Assembly (NCBI GenBank): GCA_003482555.1
Contig: DMYQ01000199.1
Span: forward strand, 846 to 19,792
DNA length: 18,947 nucleotides
Direction of reading: 5' to 3'
Source: Janthinobacterium sp.
GTDB lineage: Bacteria > Pseudomonadota > Gammaproteobacteria > Burkholderiales > Burkholderiaceae_D
Shown: in pieces, positions 7,192 through 15,101 of the stretch
Position numbering within the stretch: position 1 is the stretch's first letter
Layout: every line of letters starts with the position of its first letter
Translations under genes and position numbers: made by a program
Notes under the pieces: generated by a model
Seen by the model: only the letters and a program-made list of their open reading frames with translations
What the model was told of the DNA's origin: nothing
Databases searched by the model: none

Positions 7192-10100
7192 CTAGGCGGC
7201 AACGGCAAAGGGGCCGTGCAGCAGGCCGTGCAGGCGGAAGCCTTCCCGGATATTGTCGCGCAGCACGGCGCCCTTCCAGGGCTTGGTATAGAAGCGGTCG
7301 ACGGCGCCGCCGTTGATGGCCGCCATGATCGGGGTCAGGTCGGCATAGGCCGACAGCATGATGCGGAAAGTGTCCGGGCACAGGTTCTTGACCCGGCTCA
7401 TGAACTCGGTGCCGCTCATCAAAGGCATGCACTGGTCGCACAGGATTACTTGCACCCTGTGCCGCGCCAGGATGTCGAAACCGTCGGCCGCCGTCTGCGC
7501 CGTCAAGATGCGGTAACCGTCCTGCGCCAGAAAATCGCTGAGCACGTCGAGCATGAAGGCGTCATCGTCGACGATCAAGAGAGTTTGCTGGTCGAGCAGG
7601 GTTTCATCGACTGGCGCCTCGAGGAATTTCCCGCCCTGCAGCATTTGCACGAACTCGTCTTCCGGTACCGGCCGGCTGAAGTAATAGCCCTGCATTTCAT
7701 CGCAGTCGTGGCGACGCAGATACGCCAGTTGCGAGTCTTTTTCCACCCCTTCGGCGATCACCTGCAGCTTCATGCTGTGCGCCATGTTGATGATGGCCAG
7801 CACGATGGCGGCATCGTCCGGATTGCTGGTCACTTCGCGCACGAAGGCGATGTCGATCTTCAGCTTGTCGATCGGGAAACGCTTCAGGTAAGCCAGGCTG
7901 GAATAACCGGTGCCGAAGTCGTCGATGGAAATCTGGATCCCCAGCGCCTTCAGATTGCGCAGCACCGTGATGGTTTCCTCGGCGTTCGACATGAGCGAAC
8001 TTTCCGTCAATTCCAGTTCCAGTAATTCCGGCGCGATATCGTAGCGCTTGATCGCCTTCAGCACCTCTTCCTCCAGGCCGCCGACGAAGAACTGGATGCC
8101 CGACACGTTCACCGACAGATGCACGGCGCCCGTCTTGCTCTTTTCCCACTCGCTGATTTTCTTGCAAGCTTCGTTGAGCACCCAGGTGCCGACCCGCACG
8201 ATCAGGCCGGTCTCTTCCAGGATGGGGATGAACAGGGCCGGCGAGACCATGCCATGGCCGGGCCGGCGCCAGCGTATCAGGGCTTCGGCGCCGCTGATGC
8301 GCCCCGAGCCGATGTGCACCTTGGGCTGGAAAAAGAGCACGAATTCCTCGTTTTCGATGGCCCGCCGCAGCGCGTTTTCCAGGTCCAGCCGGGCCAGCGA
8401 CTGGGCGTTCATTTCCGCCGTGAAGAAGCGGAAGGCGTCGCGCCCCGCCTCCTTGGCGCGGTACATGGCCGTATCGGCGTACTGGATCAGGATGTCGGCG
8501 TCGAGGCCGTCGTCCGGGTAGACGGAAATGCCGATGCTGGCCGTCACCGTCACCTCGTGCCCCTTCAAGTCGAAGGGGCGGCGCATCGCTTCGCGGATCT
8601 TGTCGACCACGGCGATGGCGTTTTGCGCCCCCTCGGGCAAGATCAGGATGGCGGCGAATTCGTCGCCGCCGAAGCGGCCTATGGTGTCGCGCACGCGCAG
8701 GCAATCGACCAGGCGGCTGGAAAATTGGCGCAGCAATTCGTCGCCGATGGTGTGCCCGAGCGTGTCGTTGACGTTTTTAAAACGGTCGACGTCGAGGAAG
8801 AGCACCGCCACCGACCAGCCGTGTTCGGCCGCCTGGCCCAGCGAGTGACTCAGGGAATCGTAGAACTGGGTGCGGTTCGGCAAGCCCGTCAAGGTATCGA
8901 AATGGGCCAGCTTGAGCAGGCGCTGCTCGGCTTCCTTGCGCTCGGTGATATCGCGCGCCACCGCCACCAGTATCCAGCTCTGGCCGGAACGCAGGGTGCG
9001 GCGCTGCACCTCGACCGACAGTGGTGTGCCGTCCTTGCACTGCAACAGCAGCTCGGCCATCGCCCCGCCCTGGTCGCCGGCCAGCAGTTTGACGTACAGG
9101 TCTTGCAACTCCGCGGGGGCGACGGCTTCCTTGCCCACCTTGAGAAAATCTTCGCGCTCGAAGCCCAGCATGGCACAAGCGGTCAGGTTGACGTCGACGA
9201 AGCACATGCCGGCCCGGTCGACCAGAAAGATGGCATCGGCGGTGGCGTCCATCGCCAGGCGGAAGCGGCGCAAGTCTTCGTCGAGGCGGATGCGGGCCGA
9301 CATGTCCAGGGTCAGTTGCGCGTGGTGGCGCTTGACTTCCTCGTACAGCAGCAGGTTTTCATAGGCCACTGAAATTTGCGCGGCGACGGTGGCGGCGACG
9401 CGTTCGTCGACTTCACTGAATTCGTTCGCGCCGAGCTTGTCGACCAGGTACAACCAGCCGTGGGTGCGCTCGCGCGAGGCGATCGCCACGCCGAGGAAGG
9501 AATGCACGGGCGGATGGCTGACCGGCAAGCCGAGGGCGGCCGGGTCGCCGTCGAGGTCGTTCACCCGGCACGGCTGGCGCTGCTCCAGCACGCGCTTCAA
9601 GATGCCGGCCCGCGGCGTGGCCGCGATCAGGCCGGCGCGCTGATCCGAACCGCAAGAGGCGAAATAACTGAGGGCGTCGACGTTTTCCGCCAGCACGCCG
9701 ATGCAGGCGTATTTCGAGACGCAAATGTTTTGCGCCACGCGGCAGCCAATTTCAATCAGCGCCTGCGGGTCGCGCTCGGCGCCCAGCTCGATACCGAGCT
9801 CGATCAGGGCGGTCAGTCGCAGGCTCACGGCCTGCAGGCTGGACAGGGAACGCGAGAGGCGCTCCGTCATCACCTTCAACGGTTCGCTGGCCGGTTCCGG
9901 CCCCTCGCCCTGGTTGGCGAACTTGGTGATCGACTGGCTGCTCGACTCGAGTTCGACCAGGTATTCATTGACCTTGTTGTCGATGCCGCGAAAATGGCCC
10001 TCGGCCGGCGGCGCCGGCGAAAACGTCGGCAGGCTGGCGGCCGGCGCCAGCCCGAGCGCCTCTTGCACGGTGGCCAGGATCACGTCCGGGTCGGAAGGCT

Positions 10101-10806
10101 TGGGCAGCACCCAGCGCACGCCGCACGATTGCGCCAGCACATTGGCTTCGCGCTCGCGATAGGTGGCCGTGTAAAAAATGATGGGCACGTCCGCCGTGGC
10201 CGGATTTTCGTGCAGGCGGGTGACGAATTCGTAGCCGTCCATGTTCGGCATCAGGATGTCGGAGATGACCAGGTCGGGGCGCTCGTTTTGCACCATGCGC
10301 AAGCCCTCGGCGCCGTCCGCCGCTTCCAGCAGGCGGTGGCCGCCGTAGCCCAGCAAGGCCATCAGGAATTCGCGGTTGAGCACGTGGTCGTCCACGATGA
10401 GGATGGTGGCGATGTCGTTCTGAACCGGCGCCGACGGCGCCTCCGGTAAAAAAGATTCCAGTTGCGAGACAAACACGTCCGGCTCGATCGGCTTGCCGAT
10501 ATAGCCGTCGAAGCCGGCCGCCAGCAAGCGTTCGCGGTCGCCCAGCATGGCCAGCGCCGTCACGGCCAGGGTCGGGATGGCGCGCAGGGCCGGGTCGCTC
10601 TTGAGCGCGGCCACCACGCCGTAACCGTCCAGCTTGGGCAAGTGGACATCGCAGATGATCAGCTCGGGCAGCTCGCGCCGCGCCACCCTGATGCCTTCTT
10701 CGCCGTCGTAGGCCGTCAACGGCGTGTAGCCGAAGGCACGCAGCAAATACACCATCAACTCCATATTGGTGGCGTTGTCTTCAATGATAAGGATGCGTGC
10801 CGACAC
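7192..10806 (-). CDS. Multi-receiver GGDEF/EAL protein (REC-REC-GAF-PAS-GGDEF-EAL-REC)
   Basis: 1204 residues, no membrane segment, so a cytoplasmic c-di-GMP signalling hub. Domains: REC1 about 3-120 (Asp53, Lys105), REC2 134-250 (Asp183, Lys236), a linker with coiled coil, GAF ~345-490, PAS ~511-622 ending in RDITERK, GGDEF ~632-795, EAL ~805-1052, REC3 1075-1195 (Asp1124, Lys1175). The cyclase motif RFGGDEF (711-717) is intact and is preceded by an RxxD inhibition site (704-707). The phosphodiesterase half keeps EAL (841-843), Asn900, ELTES, DDFGTGYSS (962-970), Lys983 and AEGVE. Both activities therefore look possible, switched by phosphorylation and ligand. No histidine kinase lies nearby, so the phosphodonor is unknown. 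The start is GTG at 10806 with GGGAG 9 nt upstream. It converges on the acyl-CoA reductase gene with an 18-bp gap. Confidence 0.92.
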   Translation of the reverse strand: MSARILIIEDNATNMELMVYLLRAFGYTPLTAYDGEEGIRVARRELPELIICDVHLPKLDGYGVVAALKSDPALRAIPTLAVTALAMLGDRERLLAAGFDGYIGKPIEPDVFVSQLESFLPEAPSAPVQNDIATILIVDDHVLNREFLMALLGYGGHRLLEAADGAEGLRMVQNERPDLVISDILMPNMDGYEFVTRLHENPATADVPIIFYTATYREREANVLAQSCGVRWVLPKPSDPDVILATVQEALGLAPAASLPTFSPAPPAEGHFRGIDNKVNEYLVELESSSQSITKFANQGEGPEPASEPLKVMTERLSRSLSSLQAVSLRLTALIELGIELGAERDPQALIEIGCRVAQNICVSKYACIGVLAENVDALSYFASCGSDQRAGLIAATPRAGILKRVLEQRQPCRVNDLDGDPAALGLPVSHPPVHSFLGVAIASRERTHGWLYLVDKLGANEFSEVDERVAATVAAQISVAYENLLLYEEVKRHHAQLTLDMSARIRLDEDLRRFRLAMDATADAIFLVDRAGMCFVDVNLTACAMLGFEREDFLKVGKEAVAPAELQDLYVKLLAGDQGGAMAELLLQCKDGTPLSVEVQRRTLRSGQSWILVAVARDITERKEAEQRLLKLAHFDTLTGLPNRTQFYDSLSHSLGQAAEHGWSVAVLFLDVDRFKNVNDTLGHTIGDELLRQFSSRLVDCLRVRDTIGRFGGDEFAAILILPEGAQNAIAVVDKIREAMRRPFDLKGHEVTVTASIGISVYPDDGLDADILIQYADTAMYRAKEAGRDAFRFFTAEMNAQSLARLDLENALRRAIENEEFVLFFQPKVHIGSGRISGAEALIRWRRPGHGMVSPALFIPILEETGLIVRVGTWVLNEACKKISEWEKSKTGAVHLSVNVSGIQFFVGGLEEEVLKAIKRYDIAPELLELELTESSLMSNAEETITVLRNLKALGIQISIDDFGTGYSSLAYLKRFPIDKLKIDIAFVREVTSNPDDAAIVLAIINMAHSMKLQVIAEGVEKDSQLAYLRRHDCDEMQGYYFSRPVPEDEFVQMLQGGKFLEAPVDETLLDQQTLLIVDDDAFMLDVLSDFLAQDGYRILTAQTAADGFDILARHRVQVILCDQCMPLMSGTEFMSRVKNLCPDTFRIMLSAYADLTPIMAAINGGAVDRFYTKPWKGAVLRDNIREGFRLHGLLHGPFAVAA

Positions 10807-10941
10807 TATTGAGCTCCCATTCCAAGAACCATCATTAGTAGCATACTCGCGCCAAGGCGGCCGCTTTGTTCGTGTGGCGGGTGGACCGCGTCACCCCTTG
10901 AATGCAGTCATTGTTTAGAACCATACAGCAACATTCGGCCG

Positions 10942-10961
10942 CAAAACTCACCAAAACTCAC
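10942..10961. repeat. Exact 10-bp tandem repeat upstream of the GGDEF/EAL gene
   Basis: CAAAACTCAC occurs twice in a row (10942-10951 and 10952-10961), a spacing of about one helical turn. It lies 136-155 bp upstream of the GGDEF/EAL start, in the 267-bp gap before the lipase stop. The rest of the gap is less GC-rich than the genes and holds a 6-bp hairpin (AGATTG/CAATCT, 11035-11054); I see no clear -10/-35 pair. Confidence 0.6.
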
Positions 10962-11073
10962 ACTTGGAAGCCGTCCATGCTTGCCGAATCTCAATATAGT
11001 CTACCGCCAGAAAGTGCCGATGTCATCATGCTTGAGATTGAAATAGGGCAATCTTTGCTTAGAAAAAAGACAT

Positions 11074-12030
11074 TCAGGGCTGGCAGGGAGGGGCTTGCGG
11101 TGGCGGCGCGCCGGCCGCCGCGGCCGAGGCCAGCGCGATTTCCTTCATCACGCAAGCGAGCACCAGCGGGTGGCGCCCCAGCGCGACATGGCCGATGGCG
11201 CCGAAGGCGAGGTTCTTTGCGCCCGGCAGGAAGGCCGAGGTTTGCGGCGCCACGATATTGTCGTGGTGCGAAAAGATCGAGGTGATCAGGGCGCGCCGCG
11301 GCCCGTCCTCGGCCGCCGCCAGTTCCGCCAGCCAGGCGCCGCCGTGGCGCATTTGCCACGCATTGCGGCCCGGCGCCATGCGCGCCAGCCCCGTGCCGTG
11401 GTGCGGCGTGCCGACGCTGATCAGGCGCGCCACGCGGGCCGCGCCGTGGGCGCGCAGGTAGGCGCGCGCCACCAGGCCGCCCATGCTGTGGGCGACGATG
11501 ATCGCTTGCGCGCTGCCGCTGGCGGCGCACAACTCTTCGAGCGCGCGCCGCACCAGGGGCACGTAGTCGTCCAGGTCGGCACCCGGCGGTTCCAGGTCGA
11601 GGGCGGCGTAACTGATGCCGGCCCGCGCCAGCAGCCGGCTCAGGCCGCTCCAATAACCGCGGTTGCAGACATAACCGTGGATCAGCAGCACCGGCAAGCC
11701 GCGTTGCCGCCCCGGCGCGGCGATGCGCCCACGGGGCCCGGGCCAGGCCATCCAATACGAGGAAGTCAACAGGGTGGCGGCGAATTCGCCGCCGAACAGG
11801 CGCGCCCGCGCCGCCGGCCCCGGCCGGTACGCGTCCGGGGTGGCGCTGCCGCCGCGCCAGCCGAGCCAGAAATTGTGCGCCGTGATCAGGGCGCGCAGCA
11901 AGAGCAGCAGCGCCAGCGCCGCCAGCGCCGCCGTCAGCGGCCCGGCGCCCAGGCGCGCAAACGCCAGCCACAGGGCCGCCAGCGCCAGCAATTGCAGCGC
12001 CAGCAACAGCCGAAGTATGCGCGCGATCAT
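11074..12030 (-). CDS. Membrane-anchored alpha/beta-hydrolase, lipase-like
   Basis: 318 residues. Two hydrophobic segments at the N-terminus (about 5-25 and 33-48) should anchor it in the inner membrane. The hydrolase domain has the oxyanion motif LIHGY (116-120), the nucleophile elbow AHSMGG (180-185, Ser182), GTPHHGTG (207-214) as in triacylglycerol lipases, and a likely Asp257 (SHHDNIV) and His281 (GHVAL) completing the triad. The C-terminus is Ala/Pro-rich. It begins 16 bp after the GMC oxidoreductase stop and is the third gene of that operon. The ATG at 12030 is preferred; a TTG at 12039 would add only three residues. An ester of a lipid or long-chain alcohol is a reasonable substrate, but this is inferred from motifs and context. 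Confidence 0.85.
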   Translation of the reverse strand: MIARILRLLLALQLLALAALWLAFARLGAGPLTAALAALALLLLLRALITAHNFWLGWRGGSATPDAYRPGPAARARLFGGEFAATLLTSSYWMAWPGPRGRIAAPGRQRGLPVLLIHGYVCNRGYWSGLSRLLARAGISYAALDLEPPGADLDDYVPLVRRALEELCAASGSAQAIIVAHSMGGLVARAYLRAHGAARVARLISVGTPHHGTGLARMAPGRNAWQMRHGGAWLAELAAAEDGPRRALITSIFSHHDNIVAPQTSAFLPGAKNLAFGAIGHVALGRHPLVLACVMKEIALASAAAAGAPPPQAPPCQP

Positions 12031-12046
12031 GCCGCCCAACCGGATA

Positions 12047-13708
12047 TCAGACCGGCACCGGCGCCGCGCGCCCGGTCAGCGCCTGCGCCAGGCCGCTGGC
12101 CAGACGCGCCGTGATGCCATAGATCGACAATTGCGGATTCGCGCCGATCGAGGTGGGGAACAGCGAGCCGTCATGCACCGACAGATTGGCGACGCCGTGG
12201 TAGCGGCCGTCGGCCCCGGTCACGCCGCGGCGCTCGTCGTCCGACATCGGGCAACCGCCCATCACGTGGGCCGACACCACCCGCGTCATCAAAGCCTTGT
12301 ACGGCAATTCCCGGATGCCCTTGTGCGCCTCGGCCCAGGTGCGGTAGCCGCGCGCCATCTCGTGTATGGGATAGACGCTCCGGGCGCCGGCGGCGAACTG
12401 GATTTCCGCCATCGTCAGCAGCGCGCGCCGCACCCCGTCCCAGACGAAGGCCGAGATCGGATAGTCGAGCACGGGGGCCCCGCCGCCGGCCAGGGCCACG
12501 CTGCCGCCCGGCGCTTCGGCGTGGAAACCGTCGCGCAACAGCGCCAGCAACACCTGCGTGTGGGGAAACTGGCGCATCATGGCGGCGTGCTCGTCGCCGA
12601 AGCCGGCCATCGTCGTCGCCAGCAGCAGCGGATGCAGGGGCGGCGCCTCCAGCTTGTAGCCGATGGCGCCGTCGATAGCCTGGGTCTGCATGAAGTGGTC
12701 GGAATAAATCGTCTGTGGCGCCCCGGCGTAGCCATCGATGCGCTGCGCGAACTGGCCGGCTGAAATCACGGTCGGGTGCAAGAAGGTGCGCTTGCCCAGC
12801 AAACCGTGCGGGTCCGGGGCCAGCGAACGCATCAGCAAGGCTGGCGAATTGATGGCGCCGCCGGCCACGACGAAGTGGCGCGCGCGCAGCGTCAGCAAGC
12901 GCCCGCTGGGCGCCAGGCCGGCGCCGTCCAGCGCCACGCATTGCAAATGATCGACCTTGTCGCCCTTGAACACGAGGCGCTCGGCGCGCGCCCGCGTCAC
13001 CAGGGTGGCGCCATGGTTGAGCGCCGAGGGAATGGTCGTCACCAGCATCGACTGCTTGGCGTTGGTCGGACAACCCATGCCGCAGTAACCCAGGTTCCAG
13101 CATCCCTTGACGTTGCGCCGGATGGCCGCCACCGGAATGCCGAGCTTGTCGGCCCCGCGCCGCAGCACCTCATTGTTTTCGTTTGGCGCCGCTTCCCAGG
13201 TGCTCACGTTCAGGCGCCGCTCCATCATTTCGAACCAGGGCGCCATGCCGGCGACCGTGTAGCCGCTCAAACCGAAATGCCGGCCCCAGTAATCGAGGGT
13301 GCCGGTCGGCGTGCGGAAGCTCGACGTCCAGTTGACGGTGGTCGAGCCGCCCACGGTGCGGCCCTGCAAGATGTTGATGGCCTTGTCGCGCGTCTTGCGC
13401 GCCGCCGATTCCTGGTACAGGGCCGGATAAGCGTCCGCCTCGCGCATCTTGAAATCGCGCGAAGACTTCAGGGCGCCCTCTTCGACGATGATCACCTTCA
13501 AACCGGCCAGGCTGAGAATTTCCGCCGTCACGCCGCCACCGGCGCCGCTGCCGATGACCACCACGTCGGCCTCGAGCACGCGGTCGCTGGCCAGGGTGGA
13601 GGCGTCGATCACTTGCCAACCCGCCGCCAGGCCGGCCTGAATCGGATCGGGAATGAGGCCCGCCGCCGGCGTCTTCGCGTCTGTTGTGGCTCGGGTGCTT
13701 GTGGTCAT
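12047..13708 (-). CDS. GMC family FAD-dependent oxidoreductase (possible long-chain alcohol oxidase/dehydrogenase)
   Basis: 553 residues. The FAD-binding loop GSGAGGGVTAE lies at 53-63 and a GMC signature GRTVGGSTTVNW at 116-127. The C-terminal active site has SAHVMGGCPM (479-488) with probable catalytic His481, paired with Asn524 in GANPQLSIYG, 43 residues later as in glucose and choline oxidases. A Cys-rich stretch (Cys203, Cys209, Cys213, then AKQS) recalls plant and yeast fatty alcohol oxidases and related bacterial enzymes. There is no signal peptide of its own; the gene just upstream encodes a twin-arginine protein that may carry it to the periplasm. AGGA about 8 nt upstream supports the ATG at 13708. 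The substrate is unproven: long-chain alcohol, sterol-like alcohol or sugar are alternatives. Confidence 0.9.
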   Translation of the reverse strand: MTTSTRATTDAKTPAAGLIPDPIQAGLAAGWQVIDASTLASDRVLEADVVVIGSGAGGGVTAEILSLAGLKVIIVEEGALKSSRDFKMREADAYPALYQESAARKTRDKAINILQGRTVGGSTTVNWTSSFRTPTGTLDYWGRHFGLSGYTVAGMAPWFEMMERRLNVSTWEAAPNENNEVLRRGADKLGIPVAAIRRNVKGCWNLGYCGMGCPTNAKQSMLVTTIPSALNHGATLVTRARAERLVFKGDKVDHLQCVALDGAGLAPSGRLLTLRARHFVVAGGAINSPALLMRSLAPDPHGLLGKRTFLHPTVISAGQFAQRIDGYAGAPQTIYSDHFMQTQAIDGAIGYKLEAPPLHPLLLATTMAGFGDEHAAMMRQFPHTQVLLALLRDGFHAEAPGGSVALAGGGAPVLDYPISAFVWDGVRRALLTMAEIQFAAGARSVYPIHEMARGYRTWAEAHKGIRELPYKALMTRVVSAHVMGGCPMSDDERRGVTGADGRYHGVANLSVHDGSLFPTSIGANPQLSIYGITARLASGLAQALTGRAAPVPV

Positions 13709-13754
13709 GACTGCTTCCTGAAGGGGATGGCGAAGAGGGTGGAAAAAAATGCGC

Positions 13755-14279
13755 TCAACTGAGTTCCTTGAGCGGGCCGGGATAGCCGATGGCGGCCCAG
13801 TGGGCGGGGTCGGAATACCAGGCGCCGAGGATCAGGTCGTGCAGCGCCATGTAAGCCGTGCGCAAGGTGGCAAAGCGGTGCATGCGCCAGCTTTGCAAGA
13901 AAGCCGCCACCTGCCCCGGGCTGGCTTGGGCCCAGCCATCCGTAACGCCGGCCAGGAAACGCCGCGCCGGCGCCAGGGCCAGCAAGCCGAACAAATCCTG
14001 CACTTCCTTCTGGGTAGCCAGCGGCAAGCCGTGGATGGCGGCCCCGACCCGCTCGATGAGCGCGCCGATCGCGGCCTCCCGCACGCCCGCCTCGTTTGGC
14101 ACCGCCTGGCCCAGCATGACGGGCGCCAGCGCCGCCAGCAGCGCCCGTCCCTCGTCGTCGAGCAAGAAGGGCCCGGGGGTCGCCGGCCCGCGCGCGTAGC
14201 GATACATGGCGCCGCCGGCGGCCAGCGCCAGCGCGCCCGCCAGGCCCAGCTTGAGGAACGATCTGCGTGATGTCTGCAT
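13755..14279 (-). CDS. Twin-arginine signal small subunit of the GMC oxidoreductase
   Basis: 174 residues from the ATG at 14279. The N-terminus SRRSFLKLG (4-12, Arg5-Arg6) followed by the hydrophobic AGALALAAGGAM is a clear Tat signal. The mature part is helical and ends in a motif typical of partner subunits of membrane-bound GMC dehydrogenases (LRTAYMALHDLILGAWYSD, then IGYPGP), related to the gluconate 2-dehydrogenase subunit 3 group. It probably escorts the folded FAD subunit through the Tat pore and holds it on the periplasmic side. It is the first gene of the operon and is followed after 46 bp by the GMC gene. The reading frame stays open upstream to 14744, but that part lies antisense to the FFLEELY gene and is rejected; GGAAGCGGAG precedes the chosen ATG. 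Confidence 0.85.
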   Translation of the reverse strand: MQTSRRSFLKLGLAGALALAAGGAMYRYARGPATPGPFLLDDEGRALLAALAPVMLGQAVPNEAGVREAAIGALIERVGAAIHGLPLATQKEVQDLFGLLALAPARRFLAGVTDGWAQASPGQVAAFLQSWRMHRFATLRTAYMALHDLILGAWYSDPAHWAAIGYPGPLKELS

Positions 14280-14391
14280 GTCTCCGCTTCCCTGATATTT
14301 TATTTTAGGGAGCCAGTGTACGGCATCGTTCGCGCGCTTCCAGAGGCAAAAATAGAGCGCTCCGTCTACTCGAATCTGGTAAAACGGCAAC
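14280..14391. promoter_or_regulatory. Divergent promoter region between the Tat/GMC operon and the FFLEELY-type gene
   Basis: A 112-bp gap between two divergent start codons must hold both promoters. An A/T-rich core at about 14294-14309 (ATATTTTATTTTAG) supplies -10-like hexamers for the minus strand. I cannot assign a convincing -35/-10 pair on either strand, so only the region is called. Confidence 0.4.
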
Positions 14392-15090
14392 ATGAGAAAA
14401 GAAGACCTGGTCCACACACTGGAGTTGCAATTGGCGGCCGTCAAGGCCGAGCGCCAGGCGGCGCAGAGCGATCCGGCCCTGCTGGCGGCGCGCACCGCGC
14501 TCAAGCAATACCAGTCGGCCCGGCTGGCGCGCACCCATGCCGACTTGCTGGCCGACCCCGACAGCGGCCCGGCGGCGCAATTTTTCTTGCGCGAGCTGTA
14601 CGGCAGCGCCGACCCCAGCCAGCGGGACGCCGACCTCGGCCGCATCATTCCCACCATGCGCCGCGTGCTGCCGCCGCACGCGCTGCAAACGATCACGCAA
14701 GCGATCGTGCTCGACGCCCTCTCCGAGCGTCTGGACACGGCCATGGCGCGCGCGCTGGGACCAAAGTTCGACGACGCCGCCTACGCGAGCGCCTACCGCA
14801 CGGTTACTTTACGCGCCGAGCGGGAAAGCCAATTGACCCTGATCAAGGCCCTGGGCGACTCACTGTGCGAACTGGTCAAAGTCCCCTTCTTGACGGCCAC
14901 CCTGGGCATCATGCGCGGCCCGGCGCGGCTGGCCGGCCTGGGCGACTTGCAACGTTTCCTGGAAACGGGCTTCACCACCTTCAAGCGCATGCGCCGGGCC
15001 GGCGACTTTGTCCTCATCATCGTCGAGCGCGAGCGGCGCGTGCTGGAAAACCTGTACGCGGAACGCCCGCGCCCCTTCGAACTCGGCTGA
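14392..15090 (+). CDS. FFLEELY-motif protein of unknown function
   Basis: 232 residues, soluble and largely helical. The name-giving motif appears as QFFLRELYG (63-71), followed by a conserved-looking RDADLGRIIPTMRRVLP (78-94), as recalled for the FFLEELY family found in gamma- and betaproteobacteria. No catalytic motif, signal peptide or membrane helix is visible, and its function is not known. The ATG at 14392 has no good Shine-Dalgarno sequence but no alternative fits better. It diverges from the Tat/GMC operon and converges on trmJ with an 11-bp gap, so it is probably transcribed alone. Confidence 0.8.
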   Translation: MRKEDLVHTLELQLAAVKAERQAAQSDPALLAARTALKQYQSARLARTHADLLADPDSGPAAQFFLRELYGSADPSQRDADLGRIIPTMRRVLPPHALQTITQAIVLDALSERLDTAMARALGPKFDDAAYASAYRTVTLRAERESQLTLIKALGDSLCELVKVPFLTATLGIMRGPARLAGLGDLQRFLETGFTTFKRMRRAGDFVLIIVERERRVLENLYAERPRPFELG

Positions 15091-15101
15091 CCACGCGCCG
15101 C

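Noticed and set aside
8119..9372. 417-codon plus-strand frame opposite the GGDEF/EAL gene
   Set aside because: Shadow frame; the minus strand has continuous PAS, GGDEF and EAL motifs.
10902..11285. 127-codon plus-strand frame starting in the gap before the lipase stop
   Set aside because: No ribosome-binding site, no domain, and its second half is the Arg/Pro-rich shadow of the lipase gene.
14280..14744. N-terminal extension of the Tat subunit reading frame
   Set aside because: It lies antisense to the FFLEELY gene, and a Tat signal starts exactly at the internal ATG (14279).
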